Below the pieces are notes generated by a model. That model was not told the origin of the DNA and made no database searches. It was given only the letters and a program-made list of their open reading frames with translations. A stretch of DNA of 10,195 nucleotides from Butyrivibrio sp. (GTDB lineage: Bacteria; Bacillota_A; Clostridia; Lachnospirales; Lachnospiraceae): NCBI RefSeq assembly GCF_024699075.1, contig NZ_JAILQF010000139.1:1-10195 (forward strand), in the 5' to 3' direction. Position numbers and translations under genes: made by a program. Of this stretch, positions 1 through 7,047 are shown in pieces. Position 1 is the stretch's first letter, and each line of letters starts with the position of its first letter.

Positions 1-94
1 CGTGCTGACCAAGAGCTGGTCCAACTGGCGGTGCCGGTGTTGCTTTGCCGGCCTGGATCTGTAACTTAATGTATCCTTCGACTTTCTTTGCCAT
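1..94 (-). CDS. rplK: 50S ribosomal protein L11, N-terminal part (cut by window edge)
   Basis: The first 31 codons are visible and read [20 protein letters not shown] followed by [11 protein letters not shown], the classic L11 N-terminal domain with its proline-rich segment. L11 binds the GTPase-associated region of 23S rRNA and takes part in factor-dependent GTP hydrolysis. The start is fixed by a strong AGGAGGAA ribosome binding site at about 101-108, seven bases upstream. The gene continues beyond position 1, where rplA (L1) would be expected next. It follows nusG, the common Firmicute order, but after a 252-base structured spacer that probably carries L1-mediated control. Identity is secure; only the length is unknown. 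Confidence 0.97.
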   Translation of the reverse strand, partial: MAKKVEGYIKLQIQAGKATPAPPVGPALGQH

Positions 95-118
95 TTTGGC
101 TTCCTCCTAAGAAAATAT

Positions 119-195
119 GTGGTTGAGCGCAAAAGAATCAGGCAATCTGACAAGTCAGAAAACCGCTCTATGAGCAAATGTCCTTCTGCTCCCAC
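119..195 (-). promoter_or_regulatory. candidate ribosomal protein L1-binding leader upstream of rplK
   Basis: On the transcribed strand the leader has GUGGGAGC (188-195) and, about 60 bases later, GCUCAACCAC (119-128), so GUGG can pair with CCAC to close a domain. Inside it GAGCA can pair with UGCUC (172-176), and GAGCG (about 164-168) with CGCUC (124-128 region). A nested hairpin with UCUGAC/GUCAGA arms lies near 148-162. From memory, 23S rRNA helix 76, which L1 binds, has GGUGGGAGG opposite AUACCACC. L1 is known to repress the L11-L1 operon through an mRNA mimic of that site. The match in sequence and position supports an L1 autoregulatory leader; the exact fold is inferred. Confidence 0.55.
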
Positions 196-214
196 TCCAT
201 AGGTGAATATATCT

Positions 215-237
215 ATATAAAGCGAAGTGCTCTATAT
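215..237 (-). repeat. nine-base-pair hairpin in the nusG-rplK spacer
   Basis: AUAUAGAGC (229-237) and GCUUUAUAU (215-223) pair over nine positions, including one G-U, around a five-base loop (224-228). No U-tract follows on the transcribed strand, so it is unlikely to be an intrinsic terminator. It sits just upstream of the candidate L1 site and may be a structural part of the leader or an mRNA processing element. Confidence 0.5.
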
Positions 238-271
238 CATAATAGGAATGCTCATGCATACGCATAAGACA

Positions 272-301
272 TTTATATACATGTATCTTCTCAACAGTCC
301 A
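272..301 (-). promoter_or_regulatory. weak candidate promoter upstream of rplK
   Basis: TGGACT (296-301) and TATAAA (272-277) are separated by 18 bases. The -35 match is poor (4 of 6). It would give rplK-rplA its own transcript in addition to read-through from nusG. I see no convincing terminator after nusG, so read-through alone could suffice. Confidence 0.25.
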
Positions 302-346
302 TTAACCAACAGACATGAGCATGATACATTGCATTCAAAACACAGA

Positions 347-967
347 TCAGCTATCGATTCTGCGTACTTCCGCAAAACTGATCTCAACAGGAGTCTCACG
401 ACCAAACAGTTCTACATTGATTGTAGCTGTCTGCTTGCTGTAATCCATACGCTGAACGATACCTGCAGTATCTTTCCAAACGCCTGCAACAACAGCAATC
501 TCGTCTCCAACTTCAAAATCAACTGTCACATTCTGAGTCTTAATACCAAGAGGCTTGATCTCAGCATCTGACAACGGAACAGGCTTAGATCCCGGACCTA
601 CGAAACCTGTAACACCCCTGGTATTACGTACTACATACCATGTGTCATCATTCATGATCATATGAACAAGGACATAACCGGGGAACATCTTACGTTGAAC
701 AGTCTTCTTGGCACCATTCTTAACTTCAACTACGTCCTGAAGCGGAACACGTACCTCAAGAATCTGATCTTCCAGATGACGATTTTCAATTGTCTTATCA
801 AGATTGGCTTTTACCTTATTCTCATATCCTGAATAAGTATGAGCAACATACCATTTTGCTTCAGAAGTCTTATCTTCCGGAGCGAGGGCATCCTGACTTT
901 CAGCTACGTTCTCAGCTTCAACTGATTCTGCAGCTTCGCTCATGTTGTTCTTTTCTTCTTCTGCCAT
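347..967 (-). CDS. nusG: transcription termination/antitermination factor NusG
   Basis: NusG binds RNA polymerase beside the clamp and modulates elongation, pausing and termination, and can couple to ribosomes. The product has an acidic N-terminal tail of about 35 residues, rich in Glu and Ala. An NGN domain begins at KWYVAHTYSGYENKV and includes MFPGYVLV and the RNTRGVTGFVG segment. A C-terminal KOW domain follows (VGDEIAVVAGVWKDTAG). I chose the start at 967 (MAEEEKNNM, 206 residues) because GAGGAG at 974-979 sits six bases upstream. A longer reading from 1015 (222 residues) lacks a clear ribosome binding site. It is the third gene of the rpmG-secE-nusG operon, 54 bases after secE. The acidic tail is longer than in E. 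coli NusG. Confidence 0.96.
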   Translation of the reverse strand: MAEEEKNNMSEAAESVEAENVAESQDALAPEDKTSEAKWYVAHTYSGYENKVKANLDKTIENRHLEDQILEVRVPLQDVVEVKNGAKKTVQRKMFPGYVLVHMIMNDDTWYVVRNTRGVTGFVGPGSKPVPLSDAEIKPLGIKTQNVTVDFEVGDEIAVVAGVWKDTAGIVQRMDYSKQTATINVELFGRETPVEISFAEVRRIDS

Positions 968-1021
968 TTGCATCTCCTCATCAAATTCCTGCACACTGCG
1001 AAAACTATCAAACATCTCAGA

Positions 1022-1261
1022 TTACAGGCTCTGAATGAAATTTAAGCCAAGTCCGAAAACATAATCAAGAACAGCAATAAGAGCAGCCATAACCGCGCAG
1101 ATAATAGTTACTGCTACTGTCTGCTTACCAACTGTCTCTCTAGAAGGCCAAGTAATCTTAGCAAACTCAGATTTAAGTCCTTCCCAGAAAGAACTGATTG
1201 TGTTCTTTTTAGGCTCTTTCTTTTCAGAAGCTTTAACTTCTGTCTTATCTGATTCTCCCAT
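1022..1261 (-). CDS. secE: preprotein translocase subunit SecE
   Basis: SecE is the small membrane subunit that clamps SecY in the SecYEG channel. The 79-residue product has a charged cytoplasmic N-terminus, then the conserved amphipathic hinge EFAKITWPSRE at about residues 33-43. One C-terminal membrane segment follows (about VTIICAVMAALIAVLDYVFG). The single-membrane-segment form is typical of Firmicutes, unlike the three-segment enterobacterial protein. GGGAG at 1271-1275 lies nine bases before the start. It lies 27 bases after rpmG and directly before nusG, its usual partner. SecA, the motor that works on the same channel, is encoded further upstream in the window in a separate unit. Confidence 0.96.
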   Translation of the reverse strand: MGESDKTEVKASEKKEPKKNTISSFWEGLKSEFAKITWPSRETVGKQTVAVTIICAVMAALIAVLDYVFGLGLNFIQSL

Positions 1262-1288
1262 TGTATCGGTCTCCCTTCTGTCGCAGGA

Positions 1289-1438
1289 TTACTTTGTCTC
1301 CTTGTGGATTGTGTGTCTTCTGCAGAAAGGACAGTACTTCTTGATCTCCATACGATCAGGGTGAGTCTTCTTATCCTTTGTAGTATCATAGTTACGGTTC
1401 TTGCACTCTGTGCAAGCAAGTGTAATTCTTGTACGCAT
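1289..1438 (-). CDS. rpmG: 50S ribosomal protein L33, zinc-ribbon form
   Basis: This 49-residue gene begins [20 protein letters not shown] and ends with [15 protein letters not shown]. The two CxxC pairs (Cys9/Cys12 and Cys36/Cys39) form the zinc ribbon of the zinc-binding L33 type, as opposed to the cysteine-free paralogue some bacteria make under zinc limitation. L33 sits near the E site of the large subunit. A strong GGAGGT at 1445-1450, six bases upstream, fixes the start. It is the first gene after the promoter at 1529-1557 and is followed by secE after 27 bases, a common Firmicute arrangement. No second rpmG copy is visible here. Confidence 0.97.
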   Translation of the reverse strand: MRTRITLACTECKNRNYDTTKDKKTHPDRMEIKKYCPFCRRHTIHKETK

Positions 1439-1476
1439 CTCTCTACCTCCGCGCGCTTTCTATCTTTTTTACTTAA

Positions 1477-1514
1477 AGGTCAAATTTTATGCATAAAAAA
1501 AAGACCTAAAATTT
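1477..1514 (-). repeat. overlapping inverted repeats and U8 tract in the rpmG leader
   Basis: In the rpmG 5' leader, AAAUUUUA (1507-1514) complements UAAAAUUU (1482-1489), while AGGUC (1503-1507) complements GACCU (1477-1481). The order is a, b, a', b', so the two pairings cross and would form either alternative hairpins or a pseudoknot. A run of eight U (1495-1502) follows the first arm. No strong GC hairpin precedes the U-run, so a terminator is not supported. Confidence 0.4.
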
Positions 1515-1528
1515 CATGTCGCTGTACT

Positions 1529-1557
1529 AGAATATCATAGAGCCGTGAATTCGTCAA
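1529..1557 (-). promoter_or_regulatory. promoter of the rpmG-secE-nusG operon
   Basis: TTGACG (1552-1557) and TATTCT (1529-1534) are separated by exactly 17 bases, a good housekeeping sigma match at the -35 box. Transcription would start near 1522, leaving a leader of about 85 bases before rpmG. The tandem array begins about 25 bases upstream of the -35 box, so it lies where upstream activating or curved DNA could act. Confidence 0.7.
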
Positions 1558-1582
1558 TATTTTTTTGTAATTATTATATACT

Positions 1583-1863
1583 GTGGCTCAAATCTTTTTG
1601 TCAGTTCCATAATTATATTTTTTACAGAGTCTCAAATCTTTTAGTCATTTTTATCATTGTATTTTTGAGTCTCAAATCTTTTAGTCAGTTTTATCATTGT
1701 ATTTTGAGTCTCAGTTCTTTTAGTCATTTTATCATTGTATTTTTGAGTCTCAATTCTTTTAGTCAGTCTTATCATTGTATTTTTGAGTCTCAAATCTTTT
1801 AATCATTTTATCATTGTATTTTTGAGTCTCAAATTATTTAGTCAGTTTCATCATTTTCTTTTT
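1583..1863. repeat. tandem array of about seven 39-40 bp units
   Basis: The core GAGTCTC (plus strand) recurs at 1627, 1667, 1706, 1745, 1785 and 1824, with a diverged unit (GTGGCTC) at 1583. Spacings are 44, 40, 39, 39, 40 and 39. Each unit reads roughly GAGTCTCAAATCTTTTAGTC, then A/T-rich sequence with ATCATTGTATTTTT. Units alternate strictly between GTCAG and GTCAT (ATCAT in one) after the T-run, which suggests growth by two-unit (about 79 bp) blocks. Some unit junctions form TTTGAG-T-CTCAAA palindromes. The array fills the stretch between the ATPase gene and the rpmG promoter, and its last unit runs into the ATPase coding end. There are no unique spacers, so it is not CRISPR. Confidence 0.9.
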
Positions 1864-3040
1864 CCACAAAAACTTCATTCCAGTTGATGACGTTGCGAAT
1901 AAAGGGATCGGCGCCGTATACGCCCTCGAGGTATCTCTTGGCATACTTCTTGTCTTTGAGCCTGTCTTCCTGGACTACAAAATCTGCCAGGCTGTAAAGC
2001 ACAGTCCTTTGGCGATCACTCCTTGCTGCAAACCAGATCTCATCGCGGCGAAGGAAGTCCTTATCAAGTGTCACCATATCATAAGAAGTCAGGATCAGCT
2101 GAGCCTTTCTTTGATTACTGTTTCTATTAAGATAATATCCAAGAATATGCTTAAGGACTGATGGATGAAGCTCAAGCATACCCGAATCAAGCATTACAGC
2201 CTGCCCCTTAATAAGACTGTTGGCAATAACAGGAAGAAGATATATTGTCTTCCTGATTCCTGAAGACTCGTCATCAAGCATGATCTCATATTCAGAATCA
2301 CCGATCCTGTGCGTTACATATATCCTCTCGCCCATGACCTTGAGATCTACAATATCAAGATCAAGCTCAGCGATCATATTTCTGAACAGGTCCCACACAT
2401 CTTCCTGTGACAGGGCATCAGTAAGAAGTACGTCTGCATTTCTTTCATCCTGCATAAGGTCAAGACCTTTTACAAAGAAATTGACAGCATCACTTACTAT
2501 CTCATTTTCCGGAAAAAGATGCATAAGGCTTCCAAGAAAGCTATCGCTTCCTGTAATCTCTTTCGTTTTTTCAAGCTTACTATCGTCTAATCCTAATATT
2601 TTCCTTACAGTTAACTCATCTTCTTTTCTTTCAAATACGGATGAACGTCTGTAATTATCGTTGCGAAGCCTGTCAAGACTTTCATATATTATGCTGCCGT
2701 CTTTAACATGGATACGATATCTGTACTCAGCACTGTCTGAAGCATAAATTATCTCGAACTTGCTGGGATTATTTCTGCTTTCTTTGGAAAAATAAAATGG
2801 AACTGCCTCTTTACAATCTTTCCTGCCAAGGACTATCCCTTTTACAAGTTCAATAGCCTTAAGTAGATTTGACTTTCCGCTTCCATTTGAGCCATAAATT
2901 ACTGCTACCGGAAGAAGTTCATCATCACCTCTATCTATAATGTGGTCCTTGTGTTCGCTGACACCAGAGACCGCCTGAAGATCAAGAGTTATAGTATCCT
3001 TTATACTTTTATAATTATTAACAGTAAACTGAATAAGCAT
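1838..3040 (-). CDS. COG1106-type AAA/ABC-like ATP-binding protein with altered catalytic motifs
   Basis: The 400-residue protein opens with MLIQFTVNNYKSIKD, the N-terminus typical of the AAA_15/AAA_21 group related to RecF and OLD ATPases. Walker A is intact (GSNGSGKS, 50-57), and a signature-like ESSG lies at 258-261. At the usual Walker B site, where relatives have a D-E pair before LHP, this protein has VMLDSG (282-287), so Ser286 replaces the catalytic Glu. At the switch position relatives have THD, but here it is TSYD (318-321). The tail YLEGVYGADPFI matches the family end. Some relatives act in phage defence, often with a partner; none is visible here. AGGAG (3045-3049) supports the start. 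The final codons lie in the tandem array. Specific function unknown. Confidence 0.85.
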   Translation of the reverse strand: MLIQFTVNNYKSIKDTITLDLQAVSGVSEHKDHIIDRGDDELLPVAVIYGSNGSGKSNLLKAIELVKGIVLGRKDCKEAVPFYFSKESRNNPSKFEIIYASDSAEYRYRIHVKDGSIIYESLDRLRNDNYRRSSVFERKEDELTVRKILGLDDSKLEKTKEITGSDSFLGSLMHLFPENEIVSDAVNFFVKGLDLMQDERNADVLLTDALSQEDVWDLFRNMIAELDLDIVDLKVMGERIYVTHRIGDSEYEIMLDDESSGIRKTIYLLPVIANSLIKGQAVMLDSGMLELHPSVLKHILGYYLNRNSNQRKAQLILTSYDMVTLDKDFLRRDEIWFAARSDRQRTVLYSLADFVVQEDRLKDKKYAKRYLEGVYGADPFIRNVINWNEVFVEKENDETD

Positions 3041-3093
3041 ACGACTCCTTTCGCCAACTACGCTATCCTTAAGGTACTTCTATTTCTTTTGCC

Positions 3094-3121
3094 AAAAAGG
3101 ACGGCCCAAATAAGGCCGCCC
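3094..3121 (-). terminator. intrinsic terminator after prfB
   Basis: GGGCGGCC (3114-3121) pairs with GGCCGUCC (3099-3106) over eight positions, one of them G-U, around a seven-base loop. Five U (3094-3098) follow. It lies about 30 bases after the prfB stop codon and separates the secA-prfB unit from the ATPase gene. Confidence 0.88.
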
Positions 3122-3149
3122 CCATAAAGTTCATGTATTATCAGAAAAA

Positions 3150-4292
3150 TTATTCTTCCTCAACATCACCAACCGGTTTACCACCAGTTGCAAGCCATTT
3201 AAGATATGCATTGATAAATGGATCAAGATCTCCATCTAAAACGCCGTCAGCATTTGAAACTTTCTCACCTGTTCTTGTGTCATTAACCATTGTATATGGC
3301 TGAAGTACATAAGAACGGATCTGGCTTCCCCAAGCATTATCCTTAACTTCGCCTCTGATACCGGCGAGCTTGGCTTCATTCTCTTCCATCTTGAGCATAA
3401 GGAGTTTAGCTTTGAGCATCTGCATAGCCTTATCCTTGTTCTGGAACTGTGAACGCTCATTCTGACAAGTAACAACGATACCTGTTTCAAAGTGAGTGAT
3501 ACGAATAGCGGATGATGTCTTGTTGATATGCTGTCCACCTGCACCACTTGAACGATATGTATCAATTCTGATCTCTTCAGGACGAACCTCGATATCAAGA
3601 TCTTCTTCAATATCAGGCATTACATCATTGGATACGAAAGAAGTCTGACGCTTACCCTGCGCATTGAAAGGGCTGATACGTACAAGACGGTGAACACCTC
3701 TTTCAGACTTAAGATATCCATATGCATTAAGACCATTGATCTGGAATGTAACTGACTTGATACCAGCTTCATCACCATCAAGAAGGTCTAAAACCTCAAC
3801 GCTGAAGCCATGACGCTCAGCCCATCTTGTGTACATACGATAAAGCATTGAGCACCAGTCGCATGCCTCTGTACCACCGGCACCAGCTGAAAGCTTAAGG
3901 ATCGCATTACATTTGTCATACTCACCATTTAAAAGATTGGCAATTCTAATCTCTTCAAGAACCTTCTCGAACTCATCAAGGTCAGCTCTTATCTCATCTG
4001 CCATATCATTATCTTCTGTGCCTTCATCATTGCACATATCGATCATGTCAATGATGTCGCCGTACTGAACATTAAGATGCTCCATCTTCTCAATAAGATC
4101 CTGCATGTTTTTGAGCTCTTTGGTCTTCTTGTTGGCTTTATCAGCATCATCCCAGAAGGTTGGCTCTTCCATCTCACGGTTTAATTCTTCAATTCTTTTC
4201 TTCTTGCTCTCAAGATCCAGTGAAGCTGTAACCTCATCAAGTGTAGGCTTCAAATTCTGAATCTCAATCTTCATGTTATCTAATACTACCAT
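3150..4292 (-). CDS. prfB: peptide chain release factor 2, without programmed frameshift
   Basis: RF2 recognises UGA and UAA and triggers peptide release. From the chosen start (MVVLDNMKIE, 380 residues) the recognition tripeptide SPF is at about 207-209 and the catalytic GGQ at about 252-254, in SSGAGGQHINK. AGAGG at about 4299-4303 lies six bases before 4292. The reading frame is open up to 4355, but that would overlap secA without a ribosome binding site. Most relatives interrupt this gene near codon 25 with CTT TGA C. Here the same place (SLDLES, 24-29) reads TCA CTG GAT in one frame, so the autoregulatory frameshift is absent. The gene starts 13 bases after secA and is probably cotranscribed. 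Confidence 0.96.
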   Translation of the reverse strand: MVVLDNMKIEIQNLKPTLDEVTASLDLESKKKRIEELNREMEEPTFWDDADKANKKTKELKNMQDLIEKMEHLNVQYGDIIDMIDMCNDEGTEDNDMADEIRADLDEFEKVLEEIRIANLLNGEYDKCNAILKLSAGAGGTEACDWCSMLYRMYTRWAERHGFSVEVLDLLDGDEAGIKSVTFQINGLNAYGYLKSERGVHRLVRISPFNAQGKRQTSFVSNDVMPDIEEDLDIEVRPEEIRIDTYRSSGAGGQHINKTSSAIRITHFETGIVVTCQNERSQFQNKDKAMQMLKAKLLMLKMEENEAKLAGIRGEVKDNAWGSQIRSYVLQPYTMVNDTRTGEKVSNADGVLDGDLDPFINAYLKWLATGGKPVGDVEEE

Positions 4293-4305
4293 TTTATACC
4301 TCTGA

Positions 4306-6882
4306 TTACTCCACTCCGCCTTGAGCTCCGTGGCAGTTCTTATATTTCTTACCACTACCGCATGGGCATGGATCGTTTGGTCTTATCTTGACTGCAGCTC
4401 TCTTAACAGGAGCCTTCTTAGCAGACTCGTCCTTGTTGGTACCTGTAACCTTGGCTACCTGCTCACGTTCAACCTTCTCCTGAACATGTACATGGAACAG
4501 GAGTCTTACTGTATCTTCCTTGATTCCGGCCATCATCTCATTAAACATATCATAACCGGCCATCTTGTACTCAACCTTAGGATCACGCTGACCATAAGCC
4601 TGAAGACCAATACCCTGACGAAGCTGATCCATATCATCGATGTGATCCATCCACTTACGGTCGATAACCTTAAGAAGGATTACACGCTCGATCTCACGGA
4701 TAGTCTCTGCTTCAGGGAACTCAGTCTCTTTTTCCTCATAAAGAGCAACTGCCTCTTCCTTGAGCTGCTGCTTAAGACCATCTTTGGACTTCTTTGTAAT
4801 ACGTCCTCTTGTTACAGGCTTAAGAGGAACTGTTGGCAAAAGAAGTTCATTGAGCTCCTTAAGATCCCAGTCATCAATATTCTGTCCATCACCTATAACA
4901 GTATCAATGCTCTCTTCAACTATATCTGTGATCATCTTGTAGATGTTATCACGAAGAGACTCACCGTCAAGAACGCGGCGACGCTCTTTGTAGATGATCT
5001 CTCTCTGCTCATTATTAACAGCATCATATTCAAGGAGGTTCTTACGAATACCGAAGTTGTTCTCCTCGATTCTCTTCTGGGCAGACTCGATTGCCTTTGT
5101 AAGAGCCTTGTGCTCGATCTCCTGTCCTTCAGGAATACCAAGTGTATTGAACATATTGATAAGACGCTCTGAACCAAAGAGTCTCATAAGGTCATCTTCA
5201 AGTGAGATATAGAACTTGGATTCACCAGGATCTCCCTGACGACCTGAACGTCCACGAAGCTGATTATCAATACGTCTTGATTCATGACGCTCTGTACCTA
5301 CGATCTTAAGACCGCCAGCAGCTCTTGCCTCTTCATCAAGCTTAATATCAGTACCACGACCAGCCATGTTAGTTGCGATTGTAACAGCGCCGTGCTTACC
5401 AGCTTCAGCTACGATCTCAGCTTCCTGCTCATGGAACTTAGCATTAAGTACGTTGTGAGAGATGCCTGCTTTATTAAGCATCTTGGAAAGAAGCTCTGAA
5501 GTCTCGATAGTGATAGTACCTACAAGAACAGGCTGTCCTTTCTCATGAGCTTTCTTAACAGCTTCTACAACTGCTTCATATTTTTCCTTCTTGGTCTTAT
5601 ATACAGCATCCTGAAGATCCTTACGGACAACAGGCTCGTTTGTAGGAATCTCTACAACGTCGAGTGCATAGATATCACGGAACTCCTGCTCCTCTGTAAG
5701 AGCAGTACCTGTCATACCACACTTCTTATTAAACTTATTGAAGAAGTTCTGGAATGTGATAGTTGCAAGAGTCTTGGACTCACGCTTAACCTTAACATGT
5801 TCCTTGGCTTCAATTGCCTGATGAAGACCATCTGAATAACGACGACCAGGCATTACACGACCTGTGAATTCATCAACGATAAGAACTTCATCATCACGTA
5901 CAATATAGTCATGGTCTCTTGCCATAAGGTTATTGGCGCGAAGAGCAAGGATTATATTGTGCTGGATCTCAAGGTTTTCAGGATCTGCAAGGTTTGAAAT
6001 GTGGAAATAACGCTCAACCTTGGATACACCCTGTGCTGTAAGGTTAACGAGCTTATCCTTCTCATTAACTATAAAGTCACCAGTCTCTTCCTGTTCAAGA
6101 CCCATAAGAGCATCCATCTTGGAAAAATCACCAACGTCTTCACCACGCTGCATCTGCTTAGCAAGCATGTCGCAAGCCTCGTAAAGCTTAGTTGACTTAT
6201 CGCTCTGACCGGAAATGATAAGAGGAGTTCTTGCTTCATCAATAAGGATTGAGTCAATCTCATCGATGATGGCAAAGTTAAGGCCTCTTAAAACGCACTG
6301 CTCTTTATAAATGGCCATGTTATCACGAAGATAATCGAAACCAAGTTCATTATTGGTAACATATGTAATATCGCAATTATAAGCATCACGACGCTCATCA
6401 GAATTCATACCGTTTAAAACGATACCAACTGTAAGTCCAAGGAACTCGTGAATCTTGCCCATCCACTCAGCATCACGCTTAGCAAGATAGTCGTTAACAG
6501 TAACAACGTGGCAGCCCTTACCTTCAAGAGCATCCAGGTATGAAGGAAGTGTAGCAACAAGTGTCTTACCTTCACCTGTTCTCATCTCTGCTATACGACC
6601 CTGGTGAAGGATAATACCACCAATGAGCTGTACACGGAAATGTTCCATACCAAGTACACGCTTACCTGCTTCTCTTACAACAGCATATGCCTCAGGCATT
6701 ATATCGTCTGAAGTCTCGCCATCAGCAAGACGTTTTTTGAATTCATCTGTTTTTGCACGAAGCTCTTCATCTGTAAGAGCCTGCATTGCAGGACGAAGTG
6801 ATTCGATCTTATCAACGATAGGAGCGATTCTCTTCAGTTCCCTCTCTGAATGTGTACCTATAATCTTATCGAGTAAACTCAT
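4306..6882 (-). CDS. secA: protein translocase ATPase SecA
   Basis: SecA is the motor ATPase that drives secretory preproteins through SecYEG. The 858-residue product carries all main parts. Walker A is MRTGEGKT (GEGKT at 103-107) in the first nucleotide-binding fold, and the Walker B/DEAD-like motif is IDEID (206-210) followed by DEARTPLI. The second fold has [10 protein letters not shown] and [13 protein letters not shown]. The helical scaffold contains [16 protein letters not shown]. The C-terminal zinc site has Cys839, Cys841, Cys850 and His851, a SecB- and ribosome-interacting tail. The ribosome binding site is weak (GGGGAAAG about 11 bases off and a GGAAAG very close). It has its own promoter at 6967-6995 and is followed by prfB. 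Confidence 0.98.
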   Translation of the reverse strand: MSLLDKIIGTHSERELKRIAPIVDKIESLRPAMQALTDEELRAKTDEFKKRLADGETSDDIMPEAYAVVREAGKRVLGMEHFRVQLIGGIILHQGRIAEMRTGEGKTLVATLPSYLDALEGKGCHVVTVNDYLAKRDAEWMGKIHEFLGLTVGIVLNGMNSDERRDAYNCDITYVTNNELGFDYLRDNMAIYKEQCVLRGLNFAIIDEIDSILIDEARTPLIISGQSDKSTKLYEACDMLAKQMQRGEDVGDFSKMDALMGLEQEETGDFIVNEKDKLVNLTAQGVSKVERYFHISNLADPENLEIQHNIILALRANNLMARDHDYIVRDDEVLIVDEFTGRVMPGRRYSDGLHQAIEAKEHVKVKRESKTLATITFQNFFNKFNKKCGMTGTALTEEQEFRDIYALDVVEIPTNEPVVRKDLQDAVYKTKKEKYEAVVEAVKKAHEKGQPVLVGTITIETSELLSKMLNKAGISHNVLNAKFHEQEAEIVAEAGKHGAVTIATNMAGRGTDIKLDEEARAAGGLKIVGTERHESRRIDNQLRGRSGRQGDPGESKFYISLEDDLMRLFGSERLINMFNTLGIPEGQEIEHKALTKAIESAQKRIEENNFGIRKNLLEYDAVNNEQREIIYKERRRVLDGESLRDNIYKMITDIVEESIDTVIGDGQNIDDWDLKELNELLLPTVPLKPVTRGRITKKSKDGLKQQLKEEAVALYEEKETEFPEAETIREIERVILLKVIDRKWMDHIDDMDQLRQGIGLQAYGQRDPKVEYKMAGYDMFNEMMAGIKEDTVRLLFHVHVQEKVEREQVAKVTGTNKDESAKKAPVKRAAVKIRPNDPCPCGSGKKYKNCHGAQGGVE

Positions 6883-6966
6883 AACTTTCCAACTTTCCCC
6901 AAAATATCTGGTGTTAATTAACCAATCTGCACCTATTTATTTAAAAATAGTCGCAGTCCGTTTAGC

Positions 6967-6995
6967 ATTATATCAAAAATATTACGTCTATTCAA
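6967..6995 (-). promoter_or_regulatory. promoter of secA-prfB
   Basis: TTGAAT (6990-6995) and a perfect TATAAT (6967-6972) are 17 bases apart. The start of transcription would lie near 6960, giving a leader of about 75 bases. GGTGTTAATT (6994-7003 on the minus strand) overlaps the -35 box and has an inverted copy at 6910-6919 in the leader. Confidence 0.85.
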
Positions 6996-7047
6996 TTAAC
7001 ACCATGTAAATAATTTAATACCTAGGCAGTTAATAAAGGATTTTATG

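Noticed and set aside
968..1015. Longer NusG start at 1015
   Set aside because: There is no good ribosome binding site before that ATG, while GAGGAG is well placed for the start at 967. The longer form cannot be fully excluded.
1545..1802. Plus-strand frame of 85 residues rich in Ser, Phe and Ile
   Set aside because: It only translates the tandem repeat, with no ribosome binding site or family resemblance.
1583..1863. CRISPR-like array of direct repeats
   Set aside because: Units are directly contiguous and nearly identical over their whole length, with no unique spacers and no cas genes nearby.
1583..3040. Type III toxin-antitoxin system (tandem RNA antitoxin repeats next to a toxin)
   Set aside because: Those systems place about 35-nt repeats before a ToxN-type ribonuclease. 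Here the repeats come after an ATPase gene and before rpmG, and no ToxN-like protein is present.
3050..3098. Promoter for the ATPase gene (TTGGCA with a -10 near TAAGGA)
   Set aside because: The -35 lies in the terminator U-tract and the -10 match is poor, so I could not support it.
4293..4355. prfB start at 4355 overlapping the end of secA
   Set aside because: The extra 21 residues are the out-of-frame secA tail and have no ribosome binding site. AGAGG six bases before 4292 supports the shorter form.
4321..5172. Plus-strand frame of 283 residues
   Set aside because: It lies antisense inside secA, and the minus-strand frame has all SecA motifs. The plus product looks like random antisense translation.
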